Shown here one piece after another: positions 1 to 8,191 of a DNA stretch of 64,000 nucleotides (positions within the stretch are counted from its first letter, which is position 1; every line of letters starts with the position of its first letter). The position numbers were made by a program, and so were the translations under genes. Source of the DNA: Sneathiella sp. (lineage in GTDB: Bacteria > Pseudomonadota > Alphaproteobacteria > Sneathiellales > Sneathiellaceae); NCBI GenBank assembly GCA_002706985.1, contig PAKP01000087.1, positions 1-64,000 of the forward strand, written 5' to 3'. The notes under the pieces are model-generated. The model was not told the DNA's origin. It worked only from the letters and a program-made list of their open reading frames with translations, and made no database searches.

Positions 1-523
1 CATAGGCCTGTGCGAAATCACCGGGGGCGTCAAACCGGTTCCGCAATTCGTTGAAAAATGACAGATCCAGATATACTTTCTGATCACCCGGACAATAGAA
101 TGGCCCCATGGCAGACTGCGCAAATCCGCATGCGGACTGAACCGAGTCGGAAAAGAGGACCAGCGTCGGCTCCTGATATGTCTGGTCTGCATTCGCGAAC
201 AGGACACGCCAGGTATCTTCCGTATCTGCAAGCACAACAGAGACAAACTCCGTCAGGTCATCATTTGCAGTAGTGCGTGGCGGACTTGATTGAGACGTTG
301 ATTGCACACCCCCTTGTTGCAGGCCGCCCTGCAAAATGACTGTCGGGTCAATTCCAAGAAAAAGGGAAATGCCGACAATGGCAAGAATACCCACAATGCC
401 TATTTTGCTGCCGCGACCTCTCGGCAACCGAATAGGGATACCTCGGCCTCGGCCAAATCCCCCGGCATTCTGCCCCCGCCTGTCCTCAATATTCCTGCTA
501 CGCCGTCCACCCCGCCATCGCAT
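1..523 (-). CDS. ypfJ: YpfJ-type neutral zinc metallopeptidase, 3' end cut by window edge
   Basis: An open frame runs from the ATG at 523 to the left edge without a stop (174 codons), so only the N-terminal part is visible. The protein starts MRWRGGRRSRNIEDRRGQ, has a Gly/Arg-rich cytoplasmic tail, one membrane helix at about residues 40-58 and then a soluble segment with PTLVLFSDSVQSACGFAQ and GPFYCPGDQKVYLDLSFF. This is the pattern of the YpfJ/KPN_02809 neutral zinc metallopeptidase family, a membrane-anchored peptidase of unknown substrate. In that family the zinc-binding HExxH helix follows directly after the point where the window ends, so I cannot confirm it here. A GAGGGGG ribosome site lies just upstream of the start. 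The family call is firm; the physiological role is not known. Confidence 0.88.
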   Translation of the reverse strand, partial: MRWRGGRRSRNIEDRRGQNAGGFGRGRGIPIRLPRGRGSKIGIVGILAIVGISLFLGIDPTVILQGGLQQGGVQSTSQSSPPRTTANDDLTEFVSVVLADTEDTWRVLFANADQTYQEPTLVLFSDSVQSACGFAQSAMGPFYCPGDQKVYLDLSFFNELRNRFDAPGDFAQAY

Positions 524-620
524 GACGTTCCCCCTCGCTGTATGCATTTCATAAGAGCGCTGAGCAGAGGCGGCAAGTCGCCCTGTCCGCAAAGCTTCAC
601 GAAATAATGCCATGCGTTAG

Positions 621-641
621 GCCCATTGTCACCAAATGGGC
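621..641 (-). terminator. Hairpin downstream of TRAP dctM
   Basis: A 7-bp perfect stem (gcccatt/aatgggc) with a 7-base loop lies 34 bases past the dctM stop, in the gap before the peptidase gene. There is no clear U-tract, so it may be a weak terminator or an RNA 3'-end stabiliser for the minus-strand operon. Confidence 0.35.
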
Positions 642-674
642 TGCGTCCGGCTCAACTTTCGAGATGAGATACGG

Positions 675-1973
675 CTAAACCTTGTATCCAAGGACGGTGG
701 GAAGCCACAAGGCGATCGACGGAAAGGCGATAACGAGCCCGACCGACAGTATCATGGCCAGAATAGGCCAGACGATCCAGCGCATGGTCGCCTCAATCGG
801 TACATTCGCAATTCTGGCCGTCACCATCAGATTGACGGCAACCGGCGGCGTGAACTGGCCAATTGCCACATTCATCGCCATAAGGACACCGAACCATACC
901 TGGTTCCAGCCAAGGGTGGCCATGATTGGCATCAACAGGGGCAACGCAATCAGATATATGGAGACACCATCCAGAACCATTCCGGCCAGCAGGACAAGCG
1001 CCATAACCAGAAGCAGGACGATCATCGGCTCTTCCGATATGGACAGAATATATTCGGCCGCGACATCGAATGTCCCGAGGATCGAACCCGCGAAGGCAAA
1101 AATTCCGGCCAGCGAGATAATGATCATGACAACGGCAGAAATCTGTGCGGATTCCGCAAGGACGTTATAAATATCCCGAAGTCCCATTGACCGATGTAAA
1201 ATCAGGCCAACAATCAGCCCATAAAAGACCGCGACGGCCGCCGCTTCGGTTGGTGTAAAAAGACCGCTTCTCAAACCGCCCAATATGATTACCGGCGCGA
1301 ACAGCCCGGGAAGCGCTCTGACAAAACTTCGGCCTAGAGGCGGCCGGATGGCAGCGCCTCCCTCCGCGCCGAACCCATGACGGCGGCTGAGTATGAGCGC
1401 CGGTACCGCGATGGCAAGACCTGCCAATAGGCCCGGGAAAAGCCCCGCGGCGAACAAAGCTCTGAGATCAACCCCCGGCACCATGATTGAGTAAACGATC
1501 AGGGCAATAGAGGGAGGAATAAGAATGGCGGTGGAAGCCGATGCCGCAATAATACTGGCGGAAAAAGCCTTCGGATAACCTTCCTTCATCATGCTAGGAA
1601 TCATGACAGTCGCCACGGCCGCCGCATCTGCCGGACCGGACCCCGACATTCCCCCCATTATGAGACAGACAAGAATGGCCACGAGCGCCAATCCACCTCG
1701 ACGGGGACCGACGATTGCCCGCGAAAGCTCCACCAACCGTTCCGCGACACCGGAACGTTCAAATATCATTCCTGTCAGGATGAACAGGGGAATTGCGATA
1801 AGCGGATATTTGGCGATGCTGGCATAGGCTATTGTGCCCATATTGGCGACAGCATCCATATCAAGGCCAAAGAAGATTGCAATAACGCCGGACAGCCCTA
1901 GTGCGACGGAAATGGGCGTACCGGCGATTAGAAAAACAAAAAGCGATCCTAGAAGGATGAAATGTGCACTCAT
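675..1973 (-). CDS. dctM: TRAP transporter large permease subunit (DctM family)
   Basis: The 432-residue, highly hydrophobic protein has the DctM layout: an N-terminal LLGSLFVFLIAGTPISVALG helix, the SGSGPADAAAVATVMIPSM segment, ILIPPSIALIVYSIMVPG, and a late FTPPVAVNLMV segment. DctM is the ion-coupled transport channel of tripartite ATP-independent periplasmic carriers in the inner membrane, usually driven by sodium for organic acids. Its ATG overlaps the stop of dctQ by four bases (ATGA), so translation is coupled. It is the last gene of an operon that starts with iclR, which ties import of an organic acid to the three TPP-enzyme genes upstream. The substrate cannot be read from the sequence. 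Confidence 0.95.
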   Translation of the reverse strand: MSAHFILLGSLFVFLIAGTPISVALGLSGVIAIFFGLDMDAVANMGTIAYASIAKYPLIAIPLFILTGMIFERSGVAERLVELSRAIVGPRRGGLALVAILVCLIMGGMSGSGPADAAAVATVMIPSMMKEGYPKAFSASIIAASASTAILIPPSIALIVYSIMVPGVDLRALFAAGLFPGLLAGLAIAVPALILSRRHGFGAEGGAAIRPPLGRSFVRALPGLFAPVIILGGLRSGLFTPTEAAAVAVFYGLIVGLILHRSMGLRDIYNVLAESAQISAVVMIIISLAGIFAFAGSILGTFDVAAEYILSISEEPMIVLLLVMALVLLAGMVLDGVSIYLIALPLLMPIMATLGWNQVWFGVLMAMNVAIGQFTPPVAVNLMVTARIANVPIEATMRWIVWPILAMILSVGLVIAFPSIALWLPTVLGYKV

Positions 1974-2473
1974 CCTTTTTTCCTCGCTTCAATCCAGGCC
2001 ACCTGAATTATTCTGAACAGGACGGCGACAGACAGCAACGGCAGCCAGATCGTGTAAATCCAGGTTGGATAGCCGAGTGCCGGAGATGTCTCTTCAAATC
2101 GAAACTCATCATAAGTCAGATCGCCGCCATAATAGATGAGCATCGCAAACAGGGAAATCGAGGCGAGAAACGAGATTGTTTTAAGCAGCATGGCCCAGCG
2201 TCCGCCAAGCCAGTTGACGAGGATTGCAATGCTGATATGTCCGTTATTGGTATAGGCAAGCCCTGCACCGACAAAGGTGACGATGACCAGAAGAAAGACG
2301 GAATATTCTTCGGTAAAAGCAAATGACACATCCGTCGCATAACGAACGATGACATTCAATATACTGATCACGCAGATCAATCCCATGGCCAAAGCGCCAA
2401 TGGCCTCCTCTATTCGAAAAGGCGGTTTTACCGGATCATTTTCATCTGTTTCGGCAGACTGTTGTTGTTCCAT
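1970..2473 (-). CDS. dctQ: TRAP transporter small permease subunit (DctQ family)
   Basis: A small four-helix membrane protein with the DctQ signature (ILNVIVRYATDVSFAFTEEY, then AGLAYTNNGHISIAILV). I chose the ATG at 2473 (167 aa). The frame stays open to a TTG at 2509, but that would add a polar 12-residue tail not needed by the family. The Shine-Dalgarno before 2473 is weak (GAGAAC), so the TTG cannot be excluded. DctQ pairs with DctM in the membrane and docks the loaded periplasmic receptor. It lies between dctP and dctM and overlaps dctM by four bases. Confidence 0.92.
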   Translation of the reverse strand: MEQQQSAETDENDPVKPPFRIEEAIGALAMGLICVISILNVIVRYATDVSFAFTEEYSVFLLVIVTFVGAGLAYTNNGHISIAILVNWLGGRWAMLLKTISFLASISLFAMLIYYGGDLTYDEFRFEETSPALGYPTWIYTIWLPLLSVAVLFRIIQVAWIEARKKG

Positions 2474-2561
2474 GGGATTGTTCTCATTTGAAAAGTGCCG
2501 AAGGCTCAAAAATCACATAGGAATTTTGAGCCCTCGGTTTGGTCGAAATCAAGGACTGGCT

Positions 2562-3578
2562 TTACTTGTTGGCTACGCTTTCTTCAGCGGATTTAACCAG
2601 ATCCGGGCCAATAATTTCTGTCCATTTGGCATAGACGTCACGTGTTGCATCCACAAACTTCTGACGCTCTTCATCCGTCAGATGCGTCACTGTGACACCA
2701 AGTCCTTCAAGCTCCTTATAGAGAGCATCGTCCCCATTGGTGAGGCCTTTACGGGCAACTTCAATACCATATGCGCCAGCCTCAACAGCCGCCTGACGAA
2801 TGATTTCCTGATCTTCAGGCGTGAAATCGTTCCATACTTCGTGACTAACCGCAAAAATCAACGGATCAGCAACATACCCCCAGGTTGTCACATATTTCTG
2901 ACCAACCAGATGCATCTTGGCGATCGTGAAAATCGTCAGCGGATTTTCCTGGCCATCAACGGCACCTGTTGTCAGGGCAGGTTTCGCGTCCGCCCAGCTC
3001 ATCTGCGCCGGGTTGGCGCCGAATGCTGTGAAGATGTCGTTAAACAAAGGGGATCCGACAACACGGATTTTCATGCCTGCCAGATCTTCCGGTGCCCGCA
3101 CTTCCTGCTTGGAGTTCGTGAGTTCGCGGAAGCCGTTCTCGGCCCATGCCAGCGGCTCAACACCCTTTGAGCGAACAATTTCGAAAATCTTTTCACCAAC
3201 CGGACCACCTGTAAGCGCGTCCATTGCCTCATAATCAGGAATGAGGAACGGCAAAGCAAAAACGTTCATCTCGGGAATCTGGGGCGACCAGTTGATCGTT
3301 GAACTGACAGACATGTCAATGGCACCACGGCGCACGGCCGTAAATTCCTTCGTCTGTTCACCGGCAACAAGCTGTGTTCCCGGATATGCCTTCATATTCA
3401 CCCGGCCATCGGTCCGTTCCCGAACAAGCTCAATCCATTTATCCGCTGCGATTCCCCAAGGGAATGGCGCCGGGACAACGGTCGATACCTTGTATTCGGA
3501 TTTATAATCCGCCGCATATGACGGCGAGATACTCGCAACACCTATCAGTGCTGAGGCAATCAAAGCATAGAGTTTCAT
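2562..3578 (-). CDS. dctP: TRAP transporter periplasmic solute receptor (DctP family)
   Basis: A 338-residue secreted protein with a Sec signal peptide ending around SPSYAA. It has the DctP core: a start resembling YKVSTVVPAPFPWGIAADKW, the GMKIRVVGSPLF segment that carries the conserved carboxylate-binding arginine, and AVDGQENPLTIF. It captures the substrate in the periplasm and hands it to DctQM. An AAGGA ribosome site precedes the ATG. It starts 36 bases after the TPP-enzyme gene and is followed by dctQM, so transporter and enzymes probably share a transcript. The arginine indicates a carboxylate or sulfonate ligand; anything finer would be a guess. Confidence 0.94.
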   Translation of the reverse strand: MKLYALIASALIGVASISPSYAADYKSEYKVSTVVPAPFPWGIAADKWIELVRERTDGRVNMKAYPGTQLVAGEQTKEFTAVRRGAIDMSVSSTINWSPQIPEMNVFALPFLIPDYEAMDALTGGPVGEKIFEIVRSKGVEPLAWAENGFRELTNSKQEVRAPEDLAGMKIRVVGSPLFNDIFTAFGANPAQMSWADAKPALTTGAVDGQENPLTIFTIAKMHLVGQKYVTTWGYVADPLIFAVSHEVWNDFTPEDQEIIRQAAVEAGAYGIEVARKGLTNGDDALYKELEGLGVTVTHLTDEERQKFVDATRDVYAKWTEIIGPDLVKSAEESVANK

Positions 3579-3614
3579 CTTTTTATCCTTCCCTACTTTA
3601 TTGTTTCCGCGCTT

Positions 3615-5345
3615 TTATGCAACGCGGTCTCCTTTTTTGACCTGAACGGTCCTGTTGTCCACCGCAGGAAGCATCCGTGCGGGGTCCCTCGTTACGACAA
3701 CATCTATCACACTTGGGCGATCTTTCTCAGCAAATGCGCTTTGCAACGCCGCTTCAAGCTGATCAGGGCTCTCGACACGTACGCCATGACATCCCATGGC
3801 GTTCGCGACATTAGCATAATTCGTTTCCGACAACTCCGACGACTGATAATTCCCATCACCATACATCAGATGCTGCAACGCCTTAACATATCCGGAGGCG
3901 GCGTTGTTAACAACGATGATCGTTACCCCCAGGTTCATGCGACGGGCTGTTTCCAGCTCTCCAATCACCATATTGAACCCACCGTCTCCGGTCAGGCCGA
4001 CGACAACTGCACCCGGTGCCGCCAACTGCACACCCATAGCACCCGGCAGACCATACCCGATAGAAGCGAACCCCCTGTCAGGAACGAAGCTGCGTCCGGC
4101 CTTTTTGGTATCGAACAGCAAGCCGCCCCAATGCGCGGCAAATCCGCCATCTGCAACGAGATAGCCTTCTTCCGGCAACAGTCTGTTCACTTCTGTAATC
4201 AGGCGGGCCATATGGACGGGGCTTTCGTCGGAATGCAGACGCTCCGAGACATCTTCGCGCCAGGCATCCATTTTCTTGGGAATTTCTGCAACATAGGCTT
4301 CCCGCATTGCGCGCTGCTCTGCAGCACTTTCTTCTAGCAATGCGCTCAAATCCCGAAGACCGGACTTGGCATCTCCCCAAAGTTTCAGCGCTGGTTCATA
4401 TGTCCGGCCCATTTCCTCTGCGACGATATCCAGATGAATAACCGGCCCTTTTGCTTCGGGGATTGTGTATCGTTTAGTGGCGATTTCGCCAAGCTTGCAG
4501 CCGACGACCAACAGGCAGTCACTCTTGGCAATCAGATCATTGGCAATCCGATCATAACGGCCAAACAATCCCGCGCTCAAGGGGCTTGAACAAGAAATAG
4601 CTCCTTTACCGGTTAATGTATGGCATACCGGAATACTGCAACTTTCAGCAAGTTTAGTCACCTCGTTACACGCATCCGACAAGTGAATGCCGCCGCCACA
4701 CAAAATCATTGGCCGCTCCGCTTTTGCGATCAGTTCGGCCGCCTTCGCCGTTACATCTGCATCGGGACGACAGCGAAGTGCCGGTATCGCGGCATGCGCG
4801 GGATCGATTTCAAAATCCGCTGGCTCAAAATTATAGGTTCCATGCGCAATGTCTTCAGGCACATTCACAACGACCGGTCCCGGACGCCCCGACGTCGCAA
4901 TGGCATATGCCCGACGCAGAATTTCCGGGATACGGTGAATGGCTTCAACTTTCAAAAGCGCCTTACATGCCGGACGCAAGATGGACACCTGATCCGTCTC
5001 CTGCGTCATGTTCTTTCCGGCATGATCACGATGCGCATCACCGATGATGGCAACCATTGGTGTACCGGCATTCAGCGCCTCCACCAGACCAGTCACAAGA
5101 TTTGTCGCCCCTGGTCCCAAAGTTGCGTCGACCAACCCAACACGATTGGACACCTTTGAATAGGCATCCGCCGCGAATACCGCGCATCGCTCGTCATTGA
5201 TCAGATTATGGTTGAGCCCGAGACGCCGCGCCGCATCGTAGAACGGCAGCAGCTGAAAGCCACCCATGCCGAACATCGGTCCGGCCTTATGGGCCTGTAA
5301 CATCCGTACCAGCGCTTCACCGCCCGTCATTTCATTTGATATCAT
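3615..5345 (-). CDS. Acetolactate-synthase-like TPP enzyme, substrate unknown
   Basis: A 576-residue thiamine-diphosphate enzyme of the acetolactate synthase/benzoylformate decarboxylase fold. The N-terminal PYR domain carries the activating glutamate in INDERCAVFAADAYSKV (about residue 52), the middle domain has LILCGGG-like nucleotide-fold features, and the C-terminal PP domain has the GDGGFNM...IIVVNN metal/TPP motif. These enzymes decarboxylate a 2-oxo acid and may ligate the resulting aldehyde unit. Its start directly abuts the stop of the E1-beta-like gene (TAAATG), so the two are co-translated. No regulatory small subunit (IlvH type) is nearby, which argues against housekeeping branched-chain synthesis. 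Sulfoacetaldehyde acetyltransferase, glyoxylate carboligase and sulfopyruvate decarboxylase are relatives, but none matches closely enough to name. Confidence 0.85.
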   Translation of the reverse strand: MISNEMTGGEALVRMLQAHKAGPMFGMGGFQLLPFYDAARRLGLNHNLINDERCAVFAADAYSKVSNRVGLVDATLGPGATNLVTGLVEALNAGTPMVAIIGDAHRDHAGKNMTQETDQVSILRPACKALLKVEAIHRIPEILRRAYAIATSGRPGPVVVNVPEDIAHGTYNFEPADFEIDPAHAAIPALRCRPDADVTAKAAELIAKAERPMILCGGGIHLSDACNEVTKLAESCSIPVCHTLTGKGAISCSSPLSAGLFGRYDRIANDLIAKSDCLLVVGCKLGEIATKRYTIPEAKGPVIHLDIVAEEMGRTYEPALKLWGDAKSGLRDLSALLEESAAEQRAMREAYVAEIPKKMDAWREDVSERLHSDESPVHMARLITEVNRLLPEEGYLVADGGFAAHWGGLLFDTKKAGRSFVPDRGFASIGYGLPGAMGVQLAAPGAVVVGLTGDGGFNMVIGELETARRMNLGVTIIVVNNAASGYVKALQHLMYGDGNYQSSELSETNYANVANAMGCHGVRVESPDQLEAALQSAFAEKDRPSVIDVVVTRDPARMLPAVDNRTVQVKKGDRVA

Positions 5346-6323
5346 TTACTTGCCTTTTTCCAATGTATCTTTCGCGGCGGCCACAATCATATCCGTAGTA
5401 ACACGCAGCATATCTTCGAGGTTGGGTGCATAGGGAACCAGCGAACGCGGGGCGCCCAGACGACGGACGGGTCCTTTCAACTGATGTCCGGCCTGCTCCG
5501 CCACTGTTGCAACGACCTCGGCACCAAACCCTCCAACCGCAACAGCTTCATGTGCAACAACCAGATGCCCGGTTTTCGCAACACTGCCTAGAACCGCCTC
5601 CTTATCCCATGGCCAGAGACTGCGAAGGTCAATGACTTCCGCCCCAATCCCTTCGCGGGAAAGTTTCTCCGCCGCCTCAACAGCAAGGTTAGCGGTATTC
5701 GACCAACTCACAATAGTGACATCCGACCCTTCGGTCCGTATGCGTGCCTTGCCAAACTCATACGGCTCATCAAAATTAACATCGCCTTCATTGTCCCAGA
5801 TGCCCTTATGTTCGAGATAAACAACAGGATCATCGCAGGCGATTGCCGCCTTCAGCATGGAGTAGTTATCCTGCGGTGTTCCGGGACAGGCGACCACAAG
5901 CCCCGGAATATGTGCGTACCAGCTCTCCAGAGACTGAGAGTGTTGCGCCGCTGAGGAACGCCAGAGCCCCATGGGTTTGCGCACAACCATGGGCGCACGT
6001 GACTGCCCGCCGAACATAAATCGCGCCTTGGCGATCTGGTTGACAAGTTCATCCGTTGCACAAAGTGCGAAATCCGAAAACCGCATCTCGACAACAGGCC
6101 GTGCCCCGGTCATCGCGGCGCCGAAGGCCGCGCCCATGATCGCCGCTTCCGATATAGGAGCGTCGGAAATCCGTGCTTCGCCAAATTCCTCGCGCAAGCC
6201 CTTATACTGGCCGAACACGCCGCCGCGTCCCAAATCCTCTCCAACGCACCAAACAGTCGAATCTTCCTGCATGGATTGCCGGATGGCGGCAATGCTGGCG
6301 TCCCGATATGTTAACTTTGGCAT
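5346..6323 (-). CDS. 2-oxo acid dehydrogenase E1 beta-like subunit (PdhB/AcoB family)
   Basis: This 325-residue protein has the transketolase-like E1-beta layout: MPKLTYRDASIAAIRQSM, GEDLGRGGVFGQYKGL, SDAPISEAAIMGAAFGAA, and a C-terminal transketolase_C domain with IDLRSLWPWD and HEAVAVGGFGAEV. The start is the ATG at 6323, served by GGAGG seven to eight bases upstream, with its first base shared with the stop of the alpha gene (TGATG). E1 alpha2beta2 decarboxylates a 2-oxo acid or cleaves acetoin on TPP and normally passes the acyl unit to a lipoyl E2. No E2 or E3 gene is present in the window, so the partner must be elsewhere or absent. Confidence 0.88.
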   Translation of the reverse strand: MPKLTYRDASIAAIRQSMQEDSTVWCVGEDLGRGGVFGQYKGLREEFGEARISDAPISEAAIMGAAFGAAMTGARPVVEMRFSDFALCATDELVNQIAKARFMFGGQSRAPMVVRKPMGLWRSSAAQHSQSLESWYAHIPGLVVACPGTPQDNYSMLKAAIACDDPVVYLEHKGIWDNEGDVNFDEPYEFGKARIRTEGSDVTIVSWSNTANLAVEAAEKLSREGIGAEVIDLRSLWPWDKEAVLGSVAKTGHLVVAHEAVAVGGFGAEVVATVAEQAGHQLKGPVRRLGAPRSLVPYAPNLEDMLRVTTDMIVAAAKDTLEKGK

Positions 6324-7321
6324 CAATAGGCCTCCACTGCGGGACTACCGATGTCCTGCACATCTTCAAACGCGGTTTCCGTCGCCGGGAACGGTGTATC
6401 CGCAGCCTGTTTCAAAACATCAATCATTTCGTTCTGCGCATCCTCGTGAAGCTGGTCCATATCCGCAAGGGTCATGCCCGCCTCCTGAAGAACGGCCCGC
6501 TGCCGTGCAATCGGATCATTTCTTTTTTCTTCCTCTTCCGGTTCTCCCGCCGGGCGATATCCTGCCGGATCAAAAGACGTATGTCCGGTCCGACGGTAGG
6601 TTTTTGCATGAAGGAACTCAGGCGCGCCACCGGCGCGAAGCCGTGCTGCAATCTCAGCCATTGTATCGGCGACAAGCTCGACATTATTTCCATCAACTGT
6701 TGTCGAGCGCATACCTAAAGAGGCGGCCCGTGCCGCAGCTCCGTCACCGGCCGTCATGGTTGTCGTTCTTGTGGTTGCGGAATATTGATTGTCCTCACAA
6801 ACAAACAGGATCGGCAGCTTAAACACGACCGCCCAGTTTATGCCTTCCAGAAACGGACCGCGGTTGATGGCGCCATCACCAAAGATATCCACGACAATTC
6901 TTTTATCGCCTGCCAGCTTAATCGCATGAGCCGCCCCGGCTGCAATCGTGATGTTCGCGCCAACGACGCCATTCGCGCCCAGCATTCCAACATCAAAATC
7001 GGCGATATGCATTGAACCACCCTTGCCACCACAACATCCGCCTTCACGACCTAACAGCTCGCGCATCATAGCTAGGGAACTCGCCCCCTTCGCCAGGGTA
7101 TGTCCGTGCCCCCGATGCGTGGACAGAAGGATATCTTCCTTTTCGAGATTATGCATAATGCCCGCGGCCACCGCCTCCTGTCCAATGGATGGGTGGATCG
7201 CGCCCAGCACCAGCTTATCCCGTTCCGCCGCCAGGCAGGCCTGCTCCTCGAAGGCACGAATACGCTCCATCATCTGCAGCAGTGATCGACCGCGCTCAAA
7301 ATTGTGACCAGCAGTTGTCAT
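6323..7321 (-). CDS. 2-oxo acid dehydrogenase E1 alpha-like subunit (PdhA/AcoA family)
   Basis: A 332-residue E1-alpha protein with the family landmarks: IHPSIGQEAVAAGIMHNL, STHRGHGHTLAKGA, GGKGGSMHIADFDVGMLG, and the TPP motif from GDGAINRGPFLEG to CEDN. It binds TPP and pairs with the beta subunit encoded next. Its ATG overlaps the iclR stop by four bases (ATGA), and the beta gene follows with a one-base overlap. The very short spacing makes a fixed alpha:beta:AHAS-like ratio likely. Similarity is about equal to pyruvate, acetoin and branched-chain oxo-acid enzymes, so the substrate stays open. Confidence 0.88.
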   Translation of the reverse strand: MTTAGHNFERGRSLLQMMERIRAFEEQACLAAERDKLVLGAIHPSIGQEAVAAGIMHNLEKEDILLSTHRGHGHTLAKGASSLAMMRELLGREGGCCGGKGGSMHIADFDVGMLGANGVVGANITIAAGAAHAIKLAGDKRIVVDIFGDGAINRGPFLEGINWAVVFKLPILFVCEDNQYSATTRTTTMTAGDGAAARAASLGMRSTTVDGNNVELVADTMAEIAARLRAGGAPEFLHAKTYRRTGHTSFDPAGYRPAGEPEEEEKRNDPIARQRAVLQEAGMTLADMDQLHEDAQNEMIDVLKQAADTPFPATETAFEDVQDIGSPAVEAY

Positions 7322-8100
7322 ATTCTATTTTCCTTTTCCAGAGCGTTTAGCCGGTCAGCCAGACCACGCGCCTCTCTTTTCAGTTCCGGTAGCAAGAGAT
7401 TGCCTATACGTGCTTGCCCCATCCTGTCATTGATCGCGCCGACCGCCAGCGCGGCAACCGGTCGACCACTATCGGTTATGACCGGAACGGCAATAGCGCT
7501 CATCCCGCTAACAACACCTCCGGAATTGAGGGCGTAGCCATTAGTTTGAAAAAACTGATACTCCTTTTCGAGGAGTTCTTCTGTAACGCCGTAATCAGCC
7601 AGCCAACTTTTGTTGACGCGACACATAGCCGCGCGCTTTTCCTCCGGCAAGGAACAGAATAACGCCAGGGAGCCAGCCCCTACACCCAACGGCCGCCGAT
7701 CACCCTTATCCAGAGTAAGAGTACGGATCGGGAATGCCCCGACTTTCCGGTTAATGCAAATAGATGTGTGTCCTTCCGGAATAGAGAGGAAGACAGTGTC
7801 CTCTGACATATCGGCCAGTCGTGTCATCCCGCGCTCCGCCAAAGCGCCTATATCGATACGATCCGCAACCCTTGCAAGCTCAGCCAGTTTCGAACCGAGC
7901 CGATAAGACCGGCTTGCCGGATCCTGAAAAACATAGTCAACATCGCGCAATGACGCCAACACCCGAAAAGTCGTCGTTTTCGTGAATTTCGACCGTTCTA
8001 CTATTTCGTTGAGGTCCGCACCGTCAGGCGCTAGTGACAACACATCCAGAACGCGCGCAGCCCGCGCTATGGAGCCCTTTACAGGCGATATATTCGGCAT
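7318..8100 (-). CDS. IclR-family transcriptional regulator
   Basis: A 260-residue regulator with an N-terminal winged helix-turn-helix (about residues 8-70, ARAARVLDVLSLAPDGADLN and TKTTTFRVLASLRDVDYV) and a C-terminal IclR effector-binding GAF-like domain (LTLDKGDRRPLGVGAGSLAL, GVVSGMSAIAVPV). It is the first gene of the minus-strand operon and overlaps the E1-alpha start by four bases, so it most likely controls the operon and itself in response to the transported acid or a product. A TGGAGAAAGT site precedes the ATG. A candidate operator dyad lies at 8116-8130, between this gene and the divergent 273-aa gene. Confidence 0.93.
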   Translation of the reverse strand: MPNISPVKGSIARAARVLDVLSLAPDGADLNEIVERSKFTKTTTFRVLASLRDVDYVFQDPASRSYRLGSKLAELARVADRIDIGALAERGMTRLADMSEDTVFLSIPEGHTSICINRKVGAFPIRTLTLDKGDRRPLGVGAGSLALFCSLPEEKRAAMCRVNKSWLADYGVTEELLEKEYQFFQTNGYALNSGGVVSGMSAIAVPVITDSGRPVAALAVGAINDRMGQARIGNLLLPELKREARGLADRLNALEKENRI

Positions 8101-8115
8101 ACTTTCTCCAAAGCG

Positions 8116-8130
8116 TTCCGTTAACCGGAA
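8116..8130. promoter_or_regulatory. Candidate IclR operator dyad
   Basis: A 15-bp inverted repeat (TTCCG-ttaac-CGGAA) sits in the 91-bp gap between the divergent iclR and 273-aa genes, 16 bases ahead of the iclR start. Autoregulating IclR proteins commonly bind dyads of this size in such gaps. Assignment rests on position and symmetry only. Confidence 0.5.
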
Positions 8131-8191
8131 TTCATATTGCCGGTATTTGAAACAGATTGAAGCCCGAAGTCAAGCTATGTAAGGTCATCAA

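Noticed and set aside
3615-7321. Housekeeping pyruvate dehydrogenase plus acetolactate synthase
   Set aside because: No E2, E3 or IlvH gene nearby, and the genes are locked into an IclR/TRAP operon typical of dedicated catabolism.
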